Assembly: GCA_900550105.1 (NCBI GenBank)
Contig: URQW01000023.1
Location: forward strand, 1 to 38,787
Direction: 5' to 3'
DNA: 38,787 bases
From: an uncultured Pelosinus sp.
GTDB lineage: Bacteria; Bacillota; Negativicutes; UMGS1260
Part shown: positions 14,243-22,760 of the stretch, piece by piece
How positions within the stretch are numbered: position 1 is the first letter of the stretch
Layout of the letters: each line of letters starts with the position of its first letter
Notes under the pieces: model-generated
What the model was told of the DNA's origin: nothing
Seen by the model: the letters and a program-made list of their open reading frames with translations, nothing else
Databases searched by the model: none
Program-made: the position numbers and the translations under genes

Positions 14243-17200
14243 TTGTCGTCAATACAATATAATCTGAAGCGGCTACCCCATCTTTCGGTGGTTGTTGTTT
14301 TTGCGTTTTTTTGTCTCTGCATTTTTGTCTATTTTTTCTTTTATACTGTTTTTAGTGAGCAGATCCATCGGGAAAATCGCGAGCACACAAGTGATGTAGC
14401 TGCGCAGGTATCGGGTTTTGTGGCTAATGCCTATAATATTTCTCAGGAAATGGCGCTAAATAGTGAAGTAACTACGATGGATCCCTCAAGGCAAAAGCTT
14501 TTTCTAGCGGATGCATTGACTCGATATCCCTTTATTGATAATTTTTTTATCCAAAAAACAGCGGATGGTTGGCAGACTGGCCGCGCCAAAGGGGAAAATC
14601 AAAATCGCGCTACGCGATGGTGGTTTCAGAAAATGCTCAAGGATAATCAGCCTTTTGTCAGTAAAGCTTTTTTAACGTTAGGGACGGAAACAAAAGCAAA
14701 CTATCCGGTAACATCAATCTATTTTCCTGTGTATCAAGAGCAACGGTATGTAGGGATTTTTGCGGCAGATCTGAAGCTGGAAATGCTAGAGCGGTTTGTC
14801 GAATCGTTTAACATTCCGGGACGGTACTTTTTTGTTTTAGATAGCGAGGGCACTGTGGTTGCCCATCCTGAACGAGCACAGGTTGACGCGATGTACAATT
14901 ATAAGAATGCCACCAAGACGCTTGCGGTGAAAGATAAGAGCGGGAACGTAATTATCGAACAAGGCAATCAGAAATTAGAAGAGTTGCCTGTCGACATTTC
15001 GGCAAAGCTGCAGGAAATTACAGTAAAGGCCCTTCAGGGGGAAACGGGACAAGCGGAATATATTACTGATACAGGAATGTCCTTTTTATGCTATTATCAG
15101 CCGATTCAATTACCGGGAATGTCAGCGCCATGGGTTGCTGTTACCGTTCAGAACAAAGACATAGCCCTGGCCCCTGTAAAAAAATTCTTTTTGACAACGA
15201 CGCTAACCGCTTTATTCATCATGATCGGCTTGATTTTCGTGATTCAACGCCGGACAAGAGCACTCCATGAAGCAAATCTCAATTTAGTAACAGCTAATAA
15301 AAATTTAGCACAAGAGCAGTGGAAGGTATCGGAGTCAAATCAGCAGCTTCAAGAAATTAATGCCAGCCTAGAAGAAGAAATTAGTGAGAGAGTAAAAGTA
15401 GAAAATGAGTTATCAGCGGCAAATATGGAAATTGTGGCAATGAATGAGGAAGTGATTGCTACGAATGAATCGCTCAATGATATGAATCAAAGCCTATTAA
15501 CCGAGATCGCACAGCGGCAACAGGCCGAAGCGGCTTTAATATTTCGCGAGAAGGAATATCAGGCCATTACTAGCCTCCTCATTCAAAAACCTGATGACCA
15601 GGAAAAGCTTTTATGTACGATTTTAGATGATGCGCTGCTGATGATGCGGGCGGAAAATGGCATGATTGCTAAAATTGACGAGAGTACCAACACGATAAGA
15701 GTCGCTTACAGTAAAGGCACGATTTATAAAAAAAATGCTAAAATCAATCTCACTAAAGGTGTTTCTGGAATTGTCTATTCGACAGGTCGAATGTTTTATG
15801 TGGAAGACTATGGTGTTTTCCCCCAACGAATTTCTAAGGCTAAATTTGATCGGATTACGAGCATTGTTTCGCTGCCCTTAAAGTGTCAAGAACGAGTTGT
15901 TGGTCTCTTCGAGATTGCTTGGCTTGATCAACCTTACATGGTGACGCAAGCAGAGTTGGCCGCTTTGCAGAATTTTGCTGACCTGGCTTCGGTTGCGTTA
16001 GAGAATGCGCGGACTCGCTTGGAAATGGAGCGAATGGCTTATCAGGATGTGCTTACTGGCCTGCCTAACCGAGCGAGCTTAGGCTTACGGCTAGTGGAAG
16101 CGATGCAGGAACTTAGCGGCAAAAAACAAGGCGGTTTTGTTATGTTCATCGATATTGATGATTTAAAAACCGTCAATGATACGTATGGTCATGCTTTTGG
16201 CGATGATGTGATTCGCGAGGCGGCAAAGCGGATTGCCACAACAAGCAAGGATGCCTTTGTAGCGCGTCTTGGCGGCGACGAATTCGTTTTACTGCAGGCT
16301 GGCGAGACAGAGCCAGGGCAAGTAGAAACTTTAGTAAAAGAGCTATTAGCCGTTCTTGCTGTTGACTATGAAGTAGGTGATAGTCAAATCCATTTATCAA
16401 GCAGTATTGGGATCGCTATCTATCCGGAAGATGGTACTGAGGCCGCTGATATTTTGAAAAATGCCGATAATGCTATGTATGCAGCTAAAAAAGCTGGTAA
16501 AAACTGCTGGCGTTTTTATGAAGCGAAAATGCAAAGTGATACTTATCAAAATATGGTTTTAAAAACAGCTTTACGCCGCGCCGTGGACAAAGGCGAACTC
16601 TTACTTCACTACCAGCCGCAGGTTGAGGCGGCAACTGGAAAAATAGTCGGTTTTGAAGCATTGTTACGCTGGTATAATCCTGAACTTGGTCAAGTACCAC
16701 CTAGTCAATTTATTCCGGTGGCGGAGCAAAGCGGGCAGATTTTACTCATTGGTAAATGGGTGCTTGAGGAAGCTTGTCGTTTTGCTAAAGAACTAGCTGA
16801 TCAGGGTTTTCCTGATTATAAGATTTCTGTCAATGTGTCACCGCGGCAATTGGCCGATGATACCTTTGAATCAATTGTAGAAGCGGCGGTGTTAGTAGCG
16901 CAGATTCAGCCACGGCAGCTTACGCTCGAAATTACCGAAAGTGGCTTGCTTGGCTGTATTGAAGAAAGCAGCGAAAAACTGCGCCGGATTCAAGCCAAGG
17001 GATTTGGTATATCCCTTGATGATTTTGGAACAGGCTTTTCTTCTTTGACGTATTTACGAAAGTTGCCTGTCAACGAATTGAAAATGGATAAATCTTTTAT
17101 TGATTCGATCGCCGACGGGTTAGCGAAGGAACCTTTGATTTATTCGGTGATTACTATGGCGCACGCGCTGAAACTCATAGTTGTGGCGGAAGGCGTCGAA

Positions 17201-17323
17201 ACAGAAATGCAGTACGAATATCTTCGTTCTTGCGGCTGTGATCGGATTCAAGGTTATTTTTTCAGTCGCCCATTGCCTAAACTGGAAATTTTGCAGCATT
17301 TAGAACAAGATAAGGAATCGTAA
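14243..17323 (+). CDS. Membrane-bound GGDEF-EAL protein with periplasmic sensor and GAF domain
   Basis: A 1026-residue cyclic-di-GMP turnover protein. Order: TM1 at about 13-37, an extracytoplasmic Cache-like sensor at about 40-310, TM2 at about 315-335, a coiled coil, GAF at about 430-590, GGDEF (intact motif 677-681 in ARLGGDEFVLL) and EAL (805-807 in GFEALLRW). DDFGTGFSSLTYLRKLPVNELKMDKSF is also conserved. Both catalytic signatures look intact, so either synthesis or hydrolysis may dominate. The start is TTG at 14243, set by AAGGGGAG upstream; no ATG fits the N-terminal membrane segment. It probably signals from an external ligand to surface behaviour. It stands alone, bounded by terminators at 14147 and 17344. 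Confidence 0.93.
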   Translation: MSSIQYNLKRLPHLSVVVVFAFFCLCIFVYFFFYTVFSEQIHRENREHTSDVAAQVSGFVANAYNISQEMALNSEVTTMDPSRQKLFLADALTRYPFIDNFFIQKTADGWQTGRAKGENQNRATRWWFQKMLKDNQPFVSKAFLTLGTETKANYPVTSIYFPVYQEQRYVGIFAADLKLEMLERFVESFNIPGRYFFVLDSEGTVVAHPERAQVDAMYNYKNATKTLAVKDKSGNVIIEQGNQKLEELPVDISAKLQEITVKALQGETGQAEYITDTGMSFLCYYQPIQLPGMSAPWVAVTVQNKDIALAPVKKFFLTTTLTALFIMIGLIFVIQRRTRALHEANLNLVTANKNLAQEQWKVSESNQQLQEINASLEEEISERVKVENELSAANMEIVAMNEEVIATNESLNDMNQSLLTEIAQRQQAEAALIFREKEYQAITSLLIQKPDDQEKLLCTILDDALLMMRAENGMIAKIDESTNTIRVAYSKGTIYKKNAKINLTKGVSGIVYSTGRMFYVEDYGVFPQRISKAKFDRITSIVSLPLKCQERVVGLFEIAWLDQPYMVTQAELAALQNFADLASVALENARTRLEMERMAYQDVLTGLPNRASLGLRLVEAMQELSGKKQGGFVMFIDIDDLKTVNDTYGHAFGDDVIREAAKRIATTSKDAFVARLGGDEFVLLQAGETEPGQVETLVKELLAVLAVDYEVGDSQIHLSSSIGIAIYPEDGTEAADILKNADNAMYAAKKAGKNCWRFYEAKMQSDTYQNMVLKTALRRAVDKGELLLHYQPQVEAATGKIVGFEALLRWYNPELGQVPPSQFIPVAEQSGQILLIGKWVLEEACRFAKELADQGFPDYKISVNVSPRQLADDTFESIVEAAVLVAQIQPRQLTLEITESGLLGCIEESSEKLRRIQAKGFGISLDDFGTGFSSLTYLRKLPVNELKMDKSFIDSIADGLAKEPLIYSVITMAHALKLIVVAEGVETEMQYEYLRSCGCDRIQGYFFSRPLPKLEILQHLEQDKES

Positions 17324-17343
17324 ATAGATTATGCTAAACATAG

Positions 17344-17400
17344 ACCGCCTTGGGGCAGCGCTTTTCTTGTGAAAGGAAGAGTGCCCAAGGCGGCTTTTGT
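17344..17400 (+). terminator. Intrinsic terminator after the GGDEF-EAL gene
   Basis: ACCGCCTTGGGGCA and TGCCCAAGGCGG pair around a long loop that holds a small inner A/T stem. CTTTTGTG follows. Confidence 0.8.
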
Positions 17401-17575
17401 GTAGTGGGGAAAACATTTCCTAAAGGGATTTCTTCGCGAAACAGCGAAGCTGAGCTGGCACCATTGTAAATGAAGCACAATAGTAGAAGCTCATTTTTAT
17501 AGTTTAGTCTAATAGCTATAATAAGAGAAACCAGATACAATGAAGATAATTATGTAAATAAGGAGCAAGGCGTAG

Positions 17576-19135
17576 ATGACAAAAACCTCGGAGCATATAA
17601 CGGATGCCTTTTTTTTTCTCGATGAACGACTTGTTTTTGTCTATCTGAATGAAGCCGCCGCGCAATTGTTCGGTTATCCTAAAAGCGCGCTTGTTGGTAA
17701 AAGCTTTTTAGAAACAATTTCTGAAAAGCCATCTTTTCATCAGCAATACAGCAAGGCTATTCTGCAAGAAAGATCCTTTCAGCAGGAAAGTGATGAGTTG
17801 GTTTTGGGGCGTTGGCATAGAGTGAAAGTGGAGATTGAAGCAGATGGTCTCTGGGTATCCATTCAGGACATTACGGAATTTAAACAGGCTCGTCAATGTA
17901 CACAGGAACAGGCTTCTTTGCTTAATTTGGCCCATGATAATAGACTGATACGGGAAAAAATGCTATTAGACGAAGCGATGGCTAAGGTCGGCTACTGTGA
18001 ATGGGACGCGGGGCAGAGATTACTTTATTTATCGAAACAAGTTTATAAAATTTGGTCGTTGCCAGAAACTACAACGCCTGAGTTAGCTCTTTTAAAAGAG
18101 CGGATTTATACGAAGGATGTAGATATGGTATCAAAGCGTCTCTATCGGATGCAGGAACAGAAGCCCTTTGAGCTCGATTTTCGGATTGTTTGGCCAGACC
18201 AATCAATTCACTGGATTCATTCCCGGTGGATACCTGAGTTTTCCCGGGAATTAAAACTTGTCAGACTTTATGGAACGATGCAGGATGTAACAAAGCAAAA
18301 AGCGAGCGTAGATCAGATTCAACAAGCCGAGAAAGATTTGCTACTTGCTGATCAGCTTTGCAAGCGGAGCAATTTCTTTAATGATTTAGTGAAAGGCTCT
18401 TACGCCGACGAATATACGTTGCAGCAGCTTACTTATTATGGGGTCGATCCTTATGTTCGCTATTGCTGCTTCGCTTTGCGCCTTACTTTTTCCGGTCAAG
18501 AGGAAGCTTCTGGTCTGATGCAGCGTATTGTTGGGTGGTTATTTGAGGCAGCCGCAGGATGGTCCTGGCGTTCTGGGGCGGATCTTTTCTGTCTTGTTCC
18601 CGAAAAAATGGAGCAGTGTTTTCACAAGCAGGAACAAATGGAATATGCTAAAAATTTAACGGAAGCCTTACAAGAGCAGTTTCCCGGTACACAATTTTTA
18701 GTAGGTGTTTCGGGGTTATCGGATGCTCCCCTTAATTTGAAGGTGCTTTATAATAAAGCTCATAGTGCTTTGCTAGTAGCAACTTCTTTGGCAAGGCAGG
18801 AAATTTATCACTTTGATGAACTGGGCATCTATGGAATTGCCGTCCAACTGTTAAAAGGAGATCCCTTATCGAATGGATATAAAACGAAGCTAGAGCAGCT
18901 GTACGAGTATGATGCAAGCCATGATGGAACACTCGTTATGACCTTAGAGCGTATTTTAGAGGATGAGAATTTAAAGGTTGTTGCGAATAAGCTATTCATT
19001 CATTATAATACTGTGCTTTGGCGTAAAAAGCAGATTGAGAAAGTACTCGATTTATCGCTAGATCATTTTGAAACCCGCTGTCTATTACTACTCTATATGC
19101 GCATGTGGAAAATTCAAAAGATACAAATGGAATAA
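17576..19135 (+). CDS. PAS-domain PucR/CdaR-type transcriptional regulator
   Basis: A 519-residue cytoplasmic regulator. The first PAS domain is at about 8-105 (DAFFFLDERLVFVYLNEAAAQLFGY). A second PAS_3-like domain is at about 130-240 (FRIVWPDQSIHWIHSRW). A CdaR-type degenerate GGDEF-like region follows at about 265-430. The C-terminal PucR HTH at about 450-512 reads LERILEDENLKVVANKLFIHYNTVLWRKKQIE. PucR/CdaR proteins usually activate catabolic genes for purines, sugar acids or similar substrates. No obvious target operon is adjacent, so its regulon is unknown. AAGGAGCAAGG lies ahead of the ATG. Confidence 0.85.
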   Translation: MTKTSEHITDAFFFLDERLVFVYLNEAAAQLFGYPKSALVGKSFLETISEKPSFHQQYSKAILQERSFQQESDELVLGRWHRVKVEIEADGLWVSIQDITEFKQARQCTQEQASLLNLAHDNRLIREKMLLDEAMAKVGYCEWDAGQRLLYLSKQVYKIWSLPETTTPELALLKERIYTKDVDMVSKRLYRMQEQKPFELDFRIVWPDQSIHWIHSRWIPEFSRELKLVRLYGTMQDVTKQKASVDQIQQAEKDLLLADQLCKRSNFFNDLVKGSYADEYTLQQLTYYGVDPYVRYCCFALRLTFSGQEEASGLMQRIVGWLFEAAAGWSWRSGADLFCLVPEKMEQCFHKQEQMEYAKNLTEALQEQFPGTQFLVGVSGLSDAPLNLKVLYNKAHSALLVATSLARQEIYHFDELGIYGIAVQLLKGDPLSNGYKTKLEQLYEYDASHDGTLVMTLERILEDENLKVVANKLFIHYNTVLWRKKQIEKVLDLSLDHFETRCLLLLYMRMWKIQKIQME

Positions 19136-19352
19136 GTTTGAACATTGTGTCATCGCTACAGTTTTATGATGGTATTTTTGTTTTGATTAACAATAGTCGA
19201 AAATCTCTAACAGGAGTACACTATATTTAGTTGCTAAATGTTTACCCTATTTAAATCCCTAGTATTGATTTTCCCGTAAAATGTGATTTGTTGTGTTTTT
19301 TGCCATGATCTTTGCCTATGACTGCTAAGTTACTAGAAGCGAAGATGTTCTT

Positions 19353-19379
19353 AGACAGCCGCGCGGCTGTCTTTTTTTT
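19353..19379 (+). terminator. Strong hairpin-plus-poly-T between the PucR gene and the ATPase gene
   Basis: AGACAGCC-GCGC-GGCTGTCT is followed by eight T's: a textbook terminator. It lies 218 bp after the PucR-type gene and 42 bp before the next start. It could end the PucR transcript with a long 3' UTR, end a short leader RNA, or attenuate the downstream gene. Confidence 0.85.
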
Positions 19380-19420
19380 GTTGGAAAGATTGCAACAGGA
19401 GTAAAAGGGGAGGAACGATT

Positions 19421-19867
19421 GTGGCTGCTAATGTATTTCCTAAGGTTTTTTTTATATCACGGCAGACGCCGCGGGGACAAGTGCAAGATATCTTACAGGA
19501 TCTGCTCACAATAAGTGATTGGCTAGATGATATGGAGATTTTACGAACTGAGATTATATTAAATGAAGCGCTGAGCAATGCGCTAAAGCATGGAACGGCA
19601 GTGACCATAAAGATGAATAAACTGGGAAAGCGGTTAGTTTTTCGGATCAAAGATAACGGCAGAGGTTTTGCTGGCAATCAGACTGTGGCAATCCTTGCCG
19701 ACTCCCTAGGTAAAATCGGACTTAGTCTGGTTAGTGAGACAGAACACGGTCGCGGCATTTTAATTATGATGAGTTGGTCTGATCAAATTTTTTATAATCA
19801 TTGCGGCAATGAAGTGATGCTAGTGAAAGCCCTATATGATGATAATGAAAAAGCTAAAGAGTTTTAG
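19421..19867 (+). CDS. RsbW/SpoIIAB-like anti-sigma-type ATP-binding protein
   Basis: A 148-residue protein made of a single HATPase_c_2 domain. The N box is seen as LNEALSNALKHG and the G1 box as IKDNGRGF; a later GRGILIMM stretch matches the G2 region. Such stand-alone GHKL ATPases are serine kinases or anti-sigma factors in partner-switching systems. The cognate sigma factor and STAS antagonist are not in the window, so it is an orphan here. Translation starts at GTG 19421, with GGGGAGGA five bases upstream. The stop codon is within the stem of the following terminator. Confidence 0.82.
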   Translation: MAANVFPKVFFISRQTPRGQVQDILQDLLTISDWLDDMEILRTEIILNEALSNALKHGTAVTIKMNKLGKRLVFRIKDNGRGFAGNQTVAILADSLGKIGLSLVSETEHGRGILIMMSWSDQIFYNHCGNEVMLVKALYDDNEKAKEF

Positions 19868-19903
19868 CAGCCGGCGTTTTCCGGTTGCAACTCTTTAGCT
19901 TTT
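19850..19903. terminator. Long terminator overlapping the stop codon, shared with the convergent gene
   Basis: AAAGCTAAAGAGTT (from 19850) pairs with AACTCTTTAGCTTT (to 19902), with an inner CCGG/CCGG stem. T runs occur on both strands, so it can serve the convergent gene at 19935-20441 too. Confidence 0.82.
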
Positions 19904-19934
19904 ATAAGAAAAACTTTATTGGTTCTTCTAGAAA

Positions 19935-20441
19935 TTACTGATTGACAGGTGTAGTGAGTGAACTGATCAAGTCAGTTGTTGTATTACTTGCAGTAGTAGA
20001 AGCTTGCTCTTGTTGTCGTTTGGCGATTTCCGTGTTATAGTCGCTAGCAGAAATTTTCCCCTGACTGAGCAATTGTTCTAACTGCGCTTCACTGTACTGT
20101 GATAAATCACTGCTTGTTGCGGTAGTAGAGCTACTATCATCACTGCTTTTGGCCATTTGGGTTGGTGGTTTTGCTGGCGGCGCTGCTTTGGCTTCCGTCG
20201 CATTAGACGAGGCTACTTTGGTATCAGAATTGCTTTGCCTTATTGCAGTTGTTTGCACGACGTTCGAGCTGTCAGCGCTAAGCTGAGCTCCTTCCTGACT
20301 AATTTCTACAGAATAAGCTGGCGAAATTTCCGGAGTTGACGTTGTTTGTTCTGTCTTTTTGGTCGCTTCTGTTGTAACGGAATTTTGCACGGGTTGTACT
20401 GCGGCAGACGTAGTTGTTTCTAGGGATACATTGCTAACCAT
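19935..20441 (-). CDS. Ser/Thr/Gln-rich protein of unknown function with a SHOCT-like tail
   Basis: A 168-residue, low-complexity, hydrophilic protein with no signal peptide or membrane segment. I set the start at 20441 because GGAGGG precedes that ATG; a 29-residue upstream extension has no such site. The middle is rich in Ser, Thr, Ala and Pro and includes APPAKPP. The segment AYSVEISQEGAQL is of a type I associate with flagellar or FlgM-like small proteins. Near the C-terminus, SQYSEAQLEQLLSQGKISASDYNTEIAKRQ resembles SHOCT oligomerisation motifs. I cannot assign a function. It converges on the RsbW-like gene and diverges from tetR. Confidence 0.6.
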   Translation of the reverse strand: MVSNVSLETTTSAAVQPVQNSVTTEATKKTEQTTSTPEISPAYSVEISQEGAQLSADSSNVVQTTAIRQSNSDTKVASSNATEAKAAPPAKPPTQMAKSSDDSSSTTATSSDLSQYSEAQLEQLLSQGKISASDYNTEIAKRQQEQASTTASNTTTDLISSLTTPVNQ

Positions 20442-20613
20442 TGATAACCCTCCTTCATAATGAAAAACCATAAATTTGTTTGTAATAATATATTTGTAAA
20501 ATATGTTTCTATCAGTTTGGAGTGTCATATTATATAAAATTATGGTACTTACTCTAAGAATAAACGAAATTTCTTATAAAAAGATTAAAGTTAAATTTAA
20601 AAATACTTTAATA

Positions 20614-20642
20614 TTGACGTGGCGTAGGAAATATTTTATAAT
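20614..20642 (+). promoter_or_regulatory. Promoter of the TetR gene
   Basis: TTGACG (20614-20619), a 17-base spacer and TATAAT (20637-20642). The operator at 20641-20658 begins at the end of the -10 box. Confidence 0.8.
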
Positions 20643-20658
20643 TTGAATCAAGTCAATT
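20641..20658. promoter_or_regulatory. TetR-family operator, copy 1
   Basis: ATTTGAATCAAGTCAATT matches 16 of 18 bases of the inverted copy at 21327-21344. It covers the predicted start of tetR, consistent with autorepression. Confidence 0.65.
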
Positions 20659-20673
20659 AATGAGGTGTTACGT

Positions 20674-21288
20674 ATGGCGCGACCGCCGCAAGATCCACAA
20701 AAACGTATTAATGAAATATTAGAGGCGGCTGAACCGCTTTTTTATAGCAAAGGCTATCACGAGACTTCAATTGGCGATATTGTGAAAAAAATGGGCGTAG
20801 CTCATGGGACAATTTATTATTATTTTAAGTCTAAAGAGGAAATTTTAGAGGCTCTTTTGAATCGGCATATTGCTATTTTATTAGGGGAAGTCAGTCAAGT
20901 CGTTACGCAACAAGCGATGAATCCGGCTGATAAACTGGCCATTACGATGAAAACGCTGTTTCAGGGAATCCAATTACCTGATGGTCTGTTGTTTGCGTAC
21001 TTATATAATGAAAAAACGATTCATTTTATGGACAAGTTATCAAGAGAAGGCAAGATGCTGATGGATCCGATTTTTCGGAAGATTTTACAGGAAGGACAGG
21101 AGCAAGGCTGCTTTTCCATTCCTCATTTGTCGGCAGCGACGAACTTGCTGTATGGTATTTTAGATTCTTTAATGGAAAGTCTTTACGAAAACTACTCAGA
21201 GGAGCAACGGGCAGCGCAGTTTTCCCTGTCAGAGAAACTGATTGAAACGATTGTGGGAGCCAAACCTGGTACAATTCACCTTTTGTAA
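20674..21288 (+). CDS. TetR/AcrR-family transcriptional repressor
   Basis: A 204-residue TetR-family protein. The N-terminal HTH is typical: INEILEAAEPLFYSKGYHETSIGDIVKKMGVAHGTIYYYFKSKEEIL. The ligand-binding C-terminal domain is divergent, as usual. ATG 20674 is chosen because GAGGTG lies six bases upstream; an in-frame GTG nine bases earlier overlaps that site. It precedes a small gene and an RND efflux pair. Matching 18-bp elements lie before tetR and before the pump genes, so it probably represses itself and the pump until a toxic ligand binds. Confidence 0.93.
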   Translation: MARPPQDPQKRINEILEAAEPLFYSKGYHETSIGDIVKKMGVAHGTIYYYFKSKEEILEALLNRHIAILLGEVSQVVTQQAMNPADKLAITMKTLFQGIQLPDGLLFAYLYNEKTIHFMDKLSREGKMLMDPIFRKILQEGQEQGCFSIPHLSAATNLLYGILDSLMESLYENYSEEQRAAQFSLSEKLIETIVGAKPGTIHLL

Positions 21289-21326
21289 AAGTCGCTAGAC
21301 AATCAAAAGGCTTTTCTTTACCCATT

Positions 21327-21344
21327 AAATGACTTGAGTCAAAT
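21327..21344. promoter_or_regulatory. TetR-family operator, copy 2 (efflux operon)
   Basis: AAATGACTTGAGTCAAAT holds the perfect 12-bp palindrome TGACTTGAGTCA (21330-21341). Read in reverse it differs from copy 1 at only two positions. It lies 60-77 bases upstream of the first gene of the efflux operon. Confidence 0.68.
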
Positions 21345-21403
21345 AATTAACAGATAAACTTGACCTGTTGCATTACAACAAGAAAATAGAGGAGGTACAA
21401 AAG

Positions 21404-21607
21404 ATGTCTACCGTCATTGCCGGAATTCCTGTTACAGCTGATTTAGATCTGCCTTTAGACAAAGTTGAGACTCTTGTGTTAGATATTAAAACGACATGGG
21501 AATGGGAGGGACGCTGCGTCGGACGAATTGAACTGAAACAATTGCCAACAAAGATTCAGGTATTTATCTATGAGCTAGCGGCAACACAGTTTTTATCAGA
21601 TTTATAA
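21404..21607 (+). CDS. Small protein of unknown function at the head of the RND operon
   Basis: A 67-residue soluble, acidic protein with a strong GGAGG site at proper spacing before ATG 21404. It has no membrane segment or signal peptide. The pattern of alternating hydrophobic strands (CVGRIELKQLPTKIQVFIYELAA) suggests a small beta-rich fold. I do not recognise a family. It begins 115 bp after tetR and 25 bp before the membrane fusion protein gene, so it is co-expressed with the pump. Confidence 0.65.
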   Translation: MSTVIAGIPVTADLDLPLDKVETLVLDIKTTWEWEGRCVGRIELKQLPTKIQVFIYELAATQFLSDL

Positions 21608-21632
21608 TACATAAATAGAGGGGCTGGGAATC

Positions 21633-22760
21633 ATGAATTTAGATTTTTTACAAGTATTAAAGAAGGAAAAACGCCTTTCGGTCATTGGCGCAGGGGTGAT
21701 TGGGTTAGGCATAATTGGCGGCGGGTTCTTTTGGTGGTCCCAGCATAAGCAAGTTCAAGTTGTAAGCGAAGAGGCTGTAGTTGTCCGTACTGCCGTGATT
21801 GGTAAGAATGGGGCGGCGCAAGGCTATACTTATGCCGGTGAAGTGAAGGGGCGCTATGAAAGTCAGCTTGCCTTTCAAGTAAACGGCAAGATTATCAAGC
21901 GGAATGTACAACTTGGCAGCGCCGTTCAGGCTGGCGATATACTCATGCAGATTGACAGCCGTGATTTGCAGCAGACTGTTAACAGCAGTTCGGCGCAAGT
22001 TTACTCCGCTGAGTCACAGCGGGTTTTGGCGGAAAGTAATTTGAATCGTTACCAACAGCTTTTAGATAAAGGCGCGATTAGCCGCGCGCAATATGACCAG
22101 TATGTGAATGCTTATAACGTGGCGGTTGCCGGAGTACGGCAAGCGTCGGCGCAATATGTCCAAGGGGAAAATCAGTTAGATTATAGCTATCTGAAGGCGG
22201 ATAAATCTGGCGTTATATCAGCCATTACGGCGGAAGCCGGACAAGTCGTGAGTGCTGGACAGGTTGTGGTTACAGTCGTACAGGACGGCGAACGCGAAAT
22301 AGAAATTAGTGTACCCGAAAATCGTGTGGAAGAGCTGCGGCGCGCCGGAACGATTCAAATTTCTTTCTGGGCGCTTCCTGGTGTTACGGCAGCAGGACAA
22401 GTTCGTGAAATTGCACCAATGGCTGATCCAACAACGCGGACTTTTAAAGTGCGTATTAGTGTTACCAATCCACCGGAAGCGATGAAGCTGGGCATGACGG
22501 CGGCTGTTACGATTCTAGGTGATTCGGTGCAACAGACTGTAGCGGTTCCGCTTGCCGCAATTTACCAAGATGGTGATACTCCCAAGGTTTGGGTGGTGGA
22601 AAATGATATTGTAACGCTTCGTCCAGTTCAGATTGGCAACTTTGGTAATGGCACTGTTCAAGTCGTTGGCGGACTGCAAGCAGGGGAGCAGATTGTAACT
22701 GCTGGCGTTCATAAGCTCAAAGAAGGACAACAGGTTAAAGCAGGCGGTGATTCGCTGTGA
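21633..22760 (+). CDS. RND efflux periplasmic adaptor (membrane fusion protein)
   Basis: A 375-residue adaptor that links an inner-membrane RND pump to an outer-membrane channel. A membrane anchor is at about 17-35 (LSVIGAGVIGLGIIGGGFFWW). Then come the biotinyl-lipoyl half-motifs (GRYESQLAFQVNGKIIKRNV and later LKADKSGVISAITAEAGQVV), a helical hairpin at about 120-180, the beta-barrel domain and the membrane-proximal domain ending VTAGVHKLKEGQQV. Its stop overlaps the GTG start of the RND pump gene. No outer-membrane channel gene is in the window, so one must be supplied from elsewhere. It supports a diderm envelope. Confidence 0.93.
   Translation: MNLDFLQVLKKEKRLSVIGAGVIGLGIIGGGFFWWSQHKQVQVVSEEAVVVRTAVIGKNGAAQGYTYAGEVKGRYESQLAFQVNGKIIKRNVQLGSAVQAGDILMQIDSRDLQQTVNSSSAQVYSAESQRVLAESNLNRYQQLLDKGAISRAQYDQYVNAYNVAVAGVRQASAQYVQGENQLDYSYLKADKSGVISAITAEAGQVVSAGQVVVTVVQDGEREIEISVPENRVEELRRAGTIQISFWALPGVTAAGQVREIAPMADPTTRTFKVRISVTNPPEAMKLGMTAAVTILGDSVQQTVAVPLAAIYQDGDTPKVWVVENDIVTLRPVQIGNFGNGTVQVVGGLQAGEQIVTAGVHKLKEGQQVKAGGDSL

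Noticed and set aside
17456..17480. TGGCACCATTG as a sigma-54 -24 element upstream of the PucR-type gene
   Set aside because: The position expected for the -12 GC reads AA.
17401..17575. A cyclic-di-GMP riboswitch near the GGDEF-EAL gene
   Set aside because: The conserved GEMM core and paired stems could not be found; the region shows only A/T-rich possible promoter boxes.
19301..19315. TGCCATGATCTTTGC as a third sigma-54 promoter, which would drive a short RNA ending at 19379
   Set aside because: The spacing is right and the -12 GC is present, but the near-invariant -24 GG reads GC.
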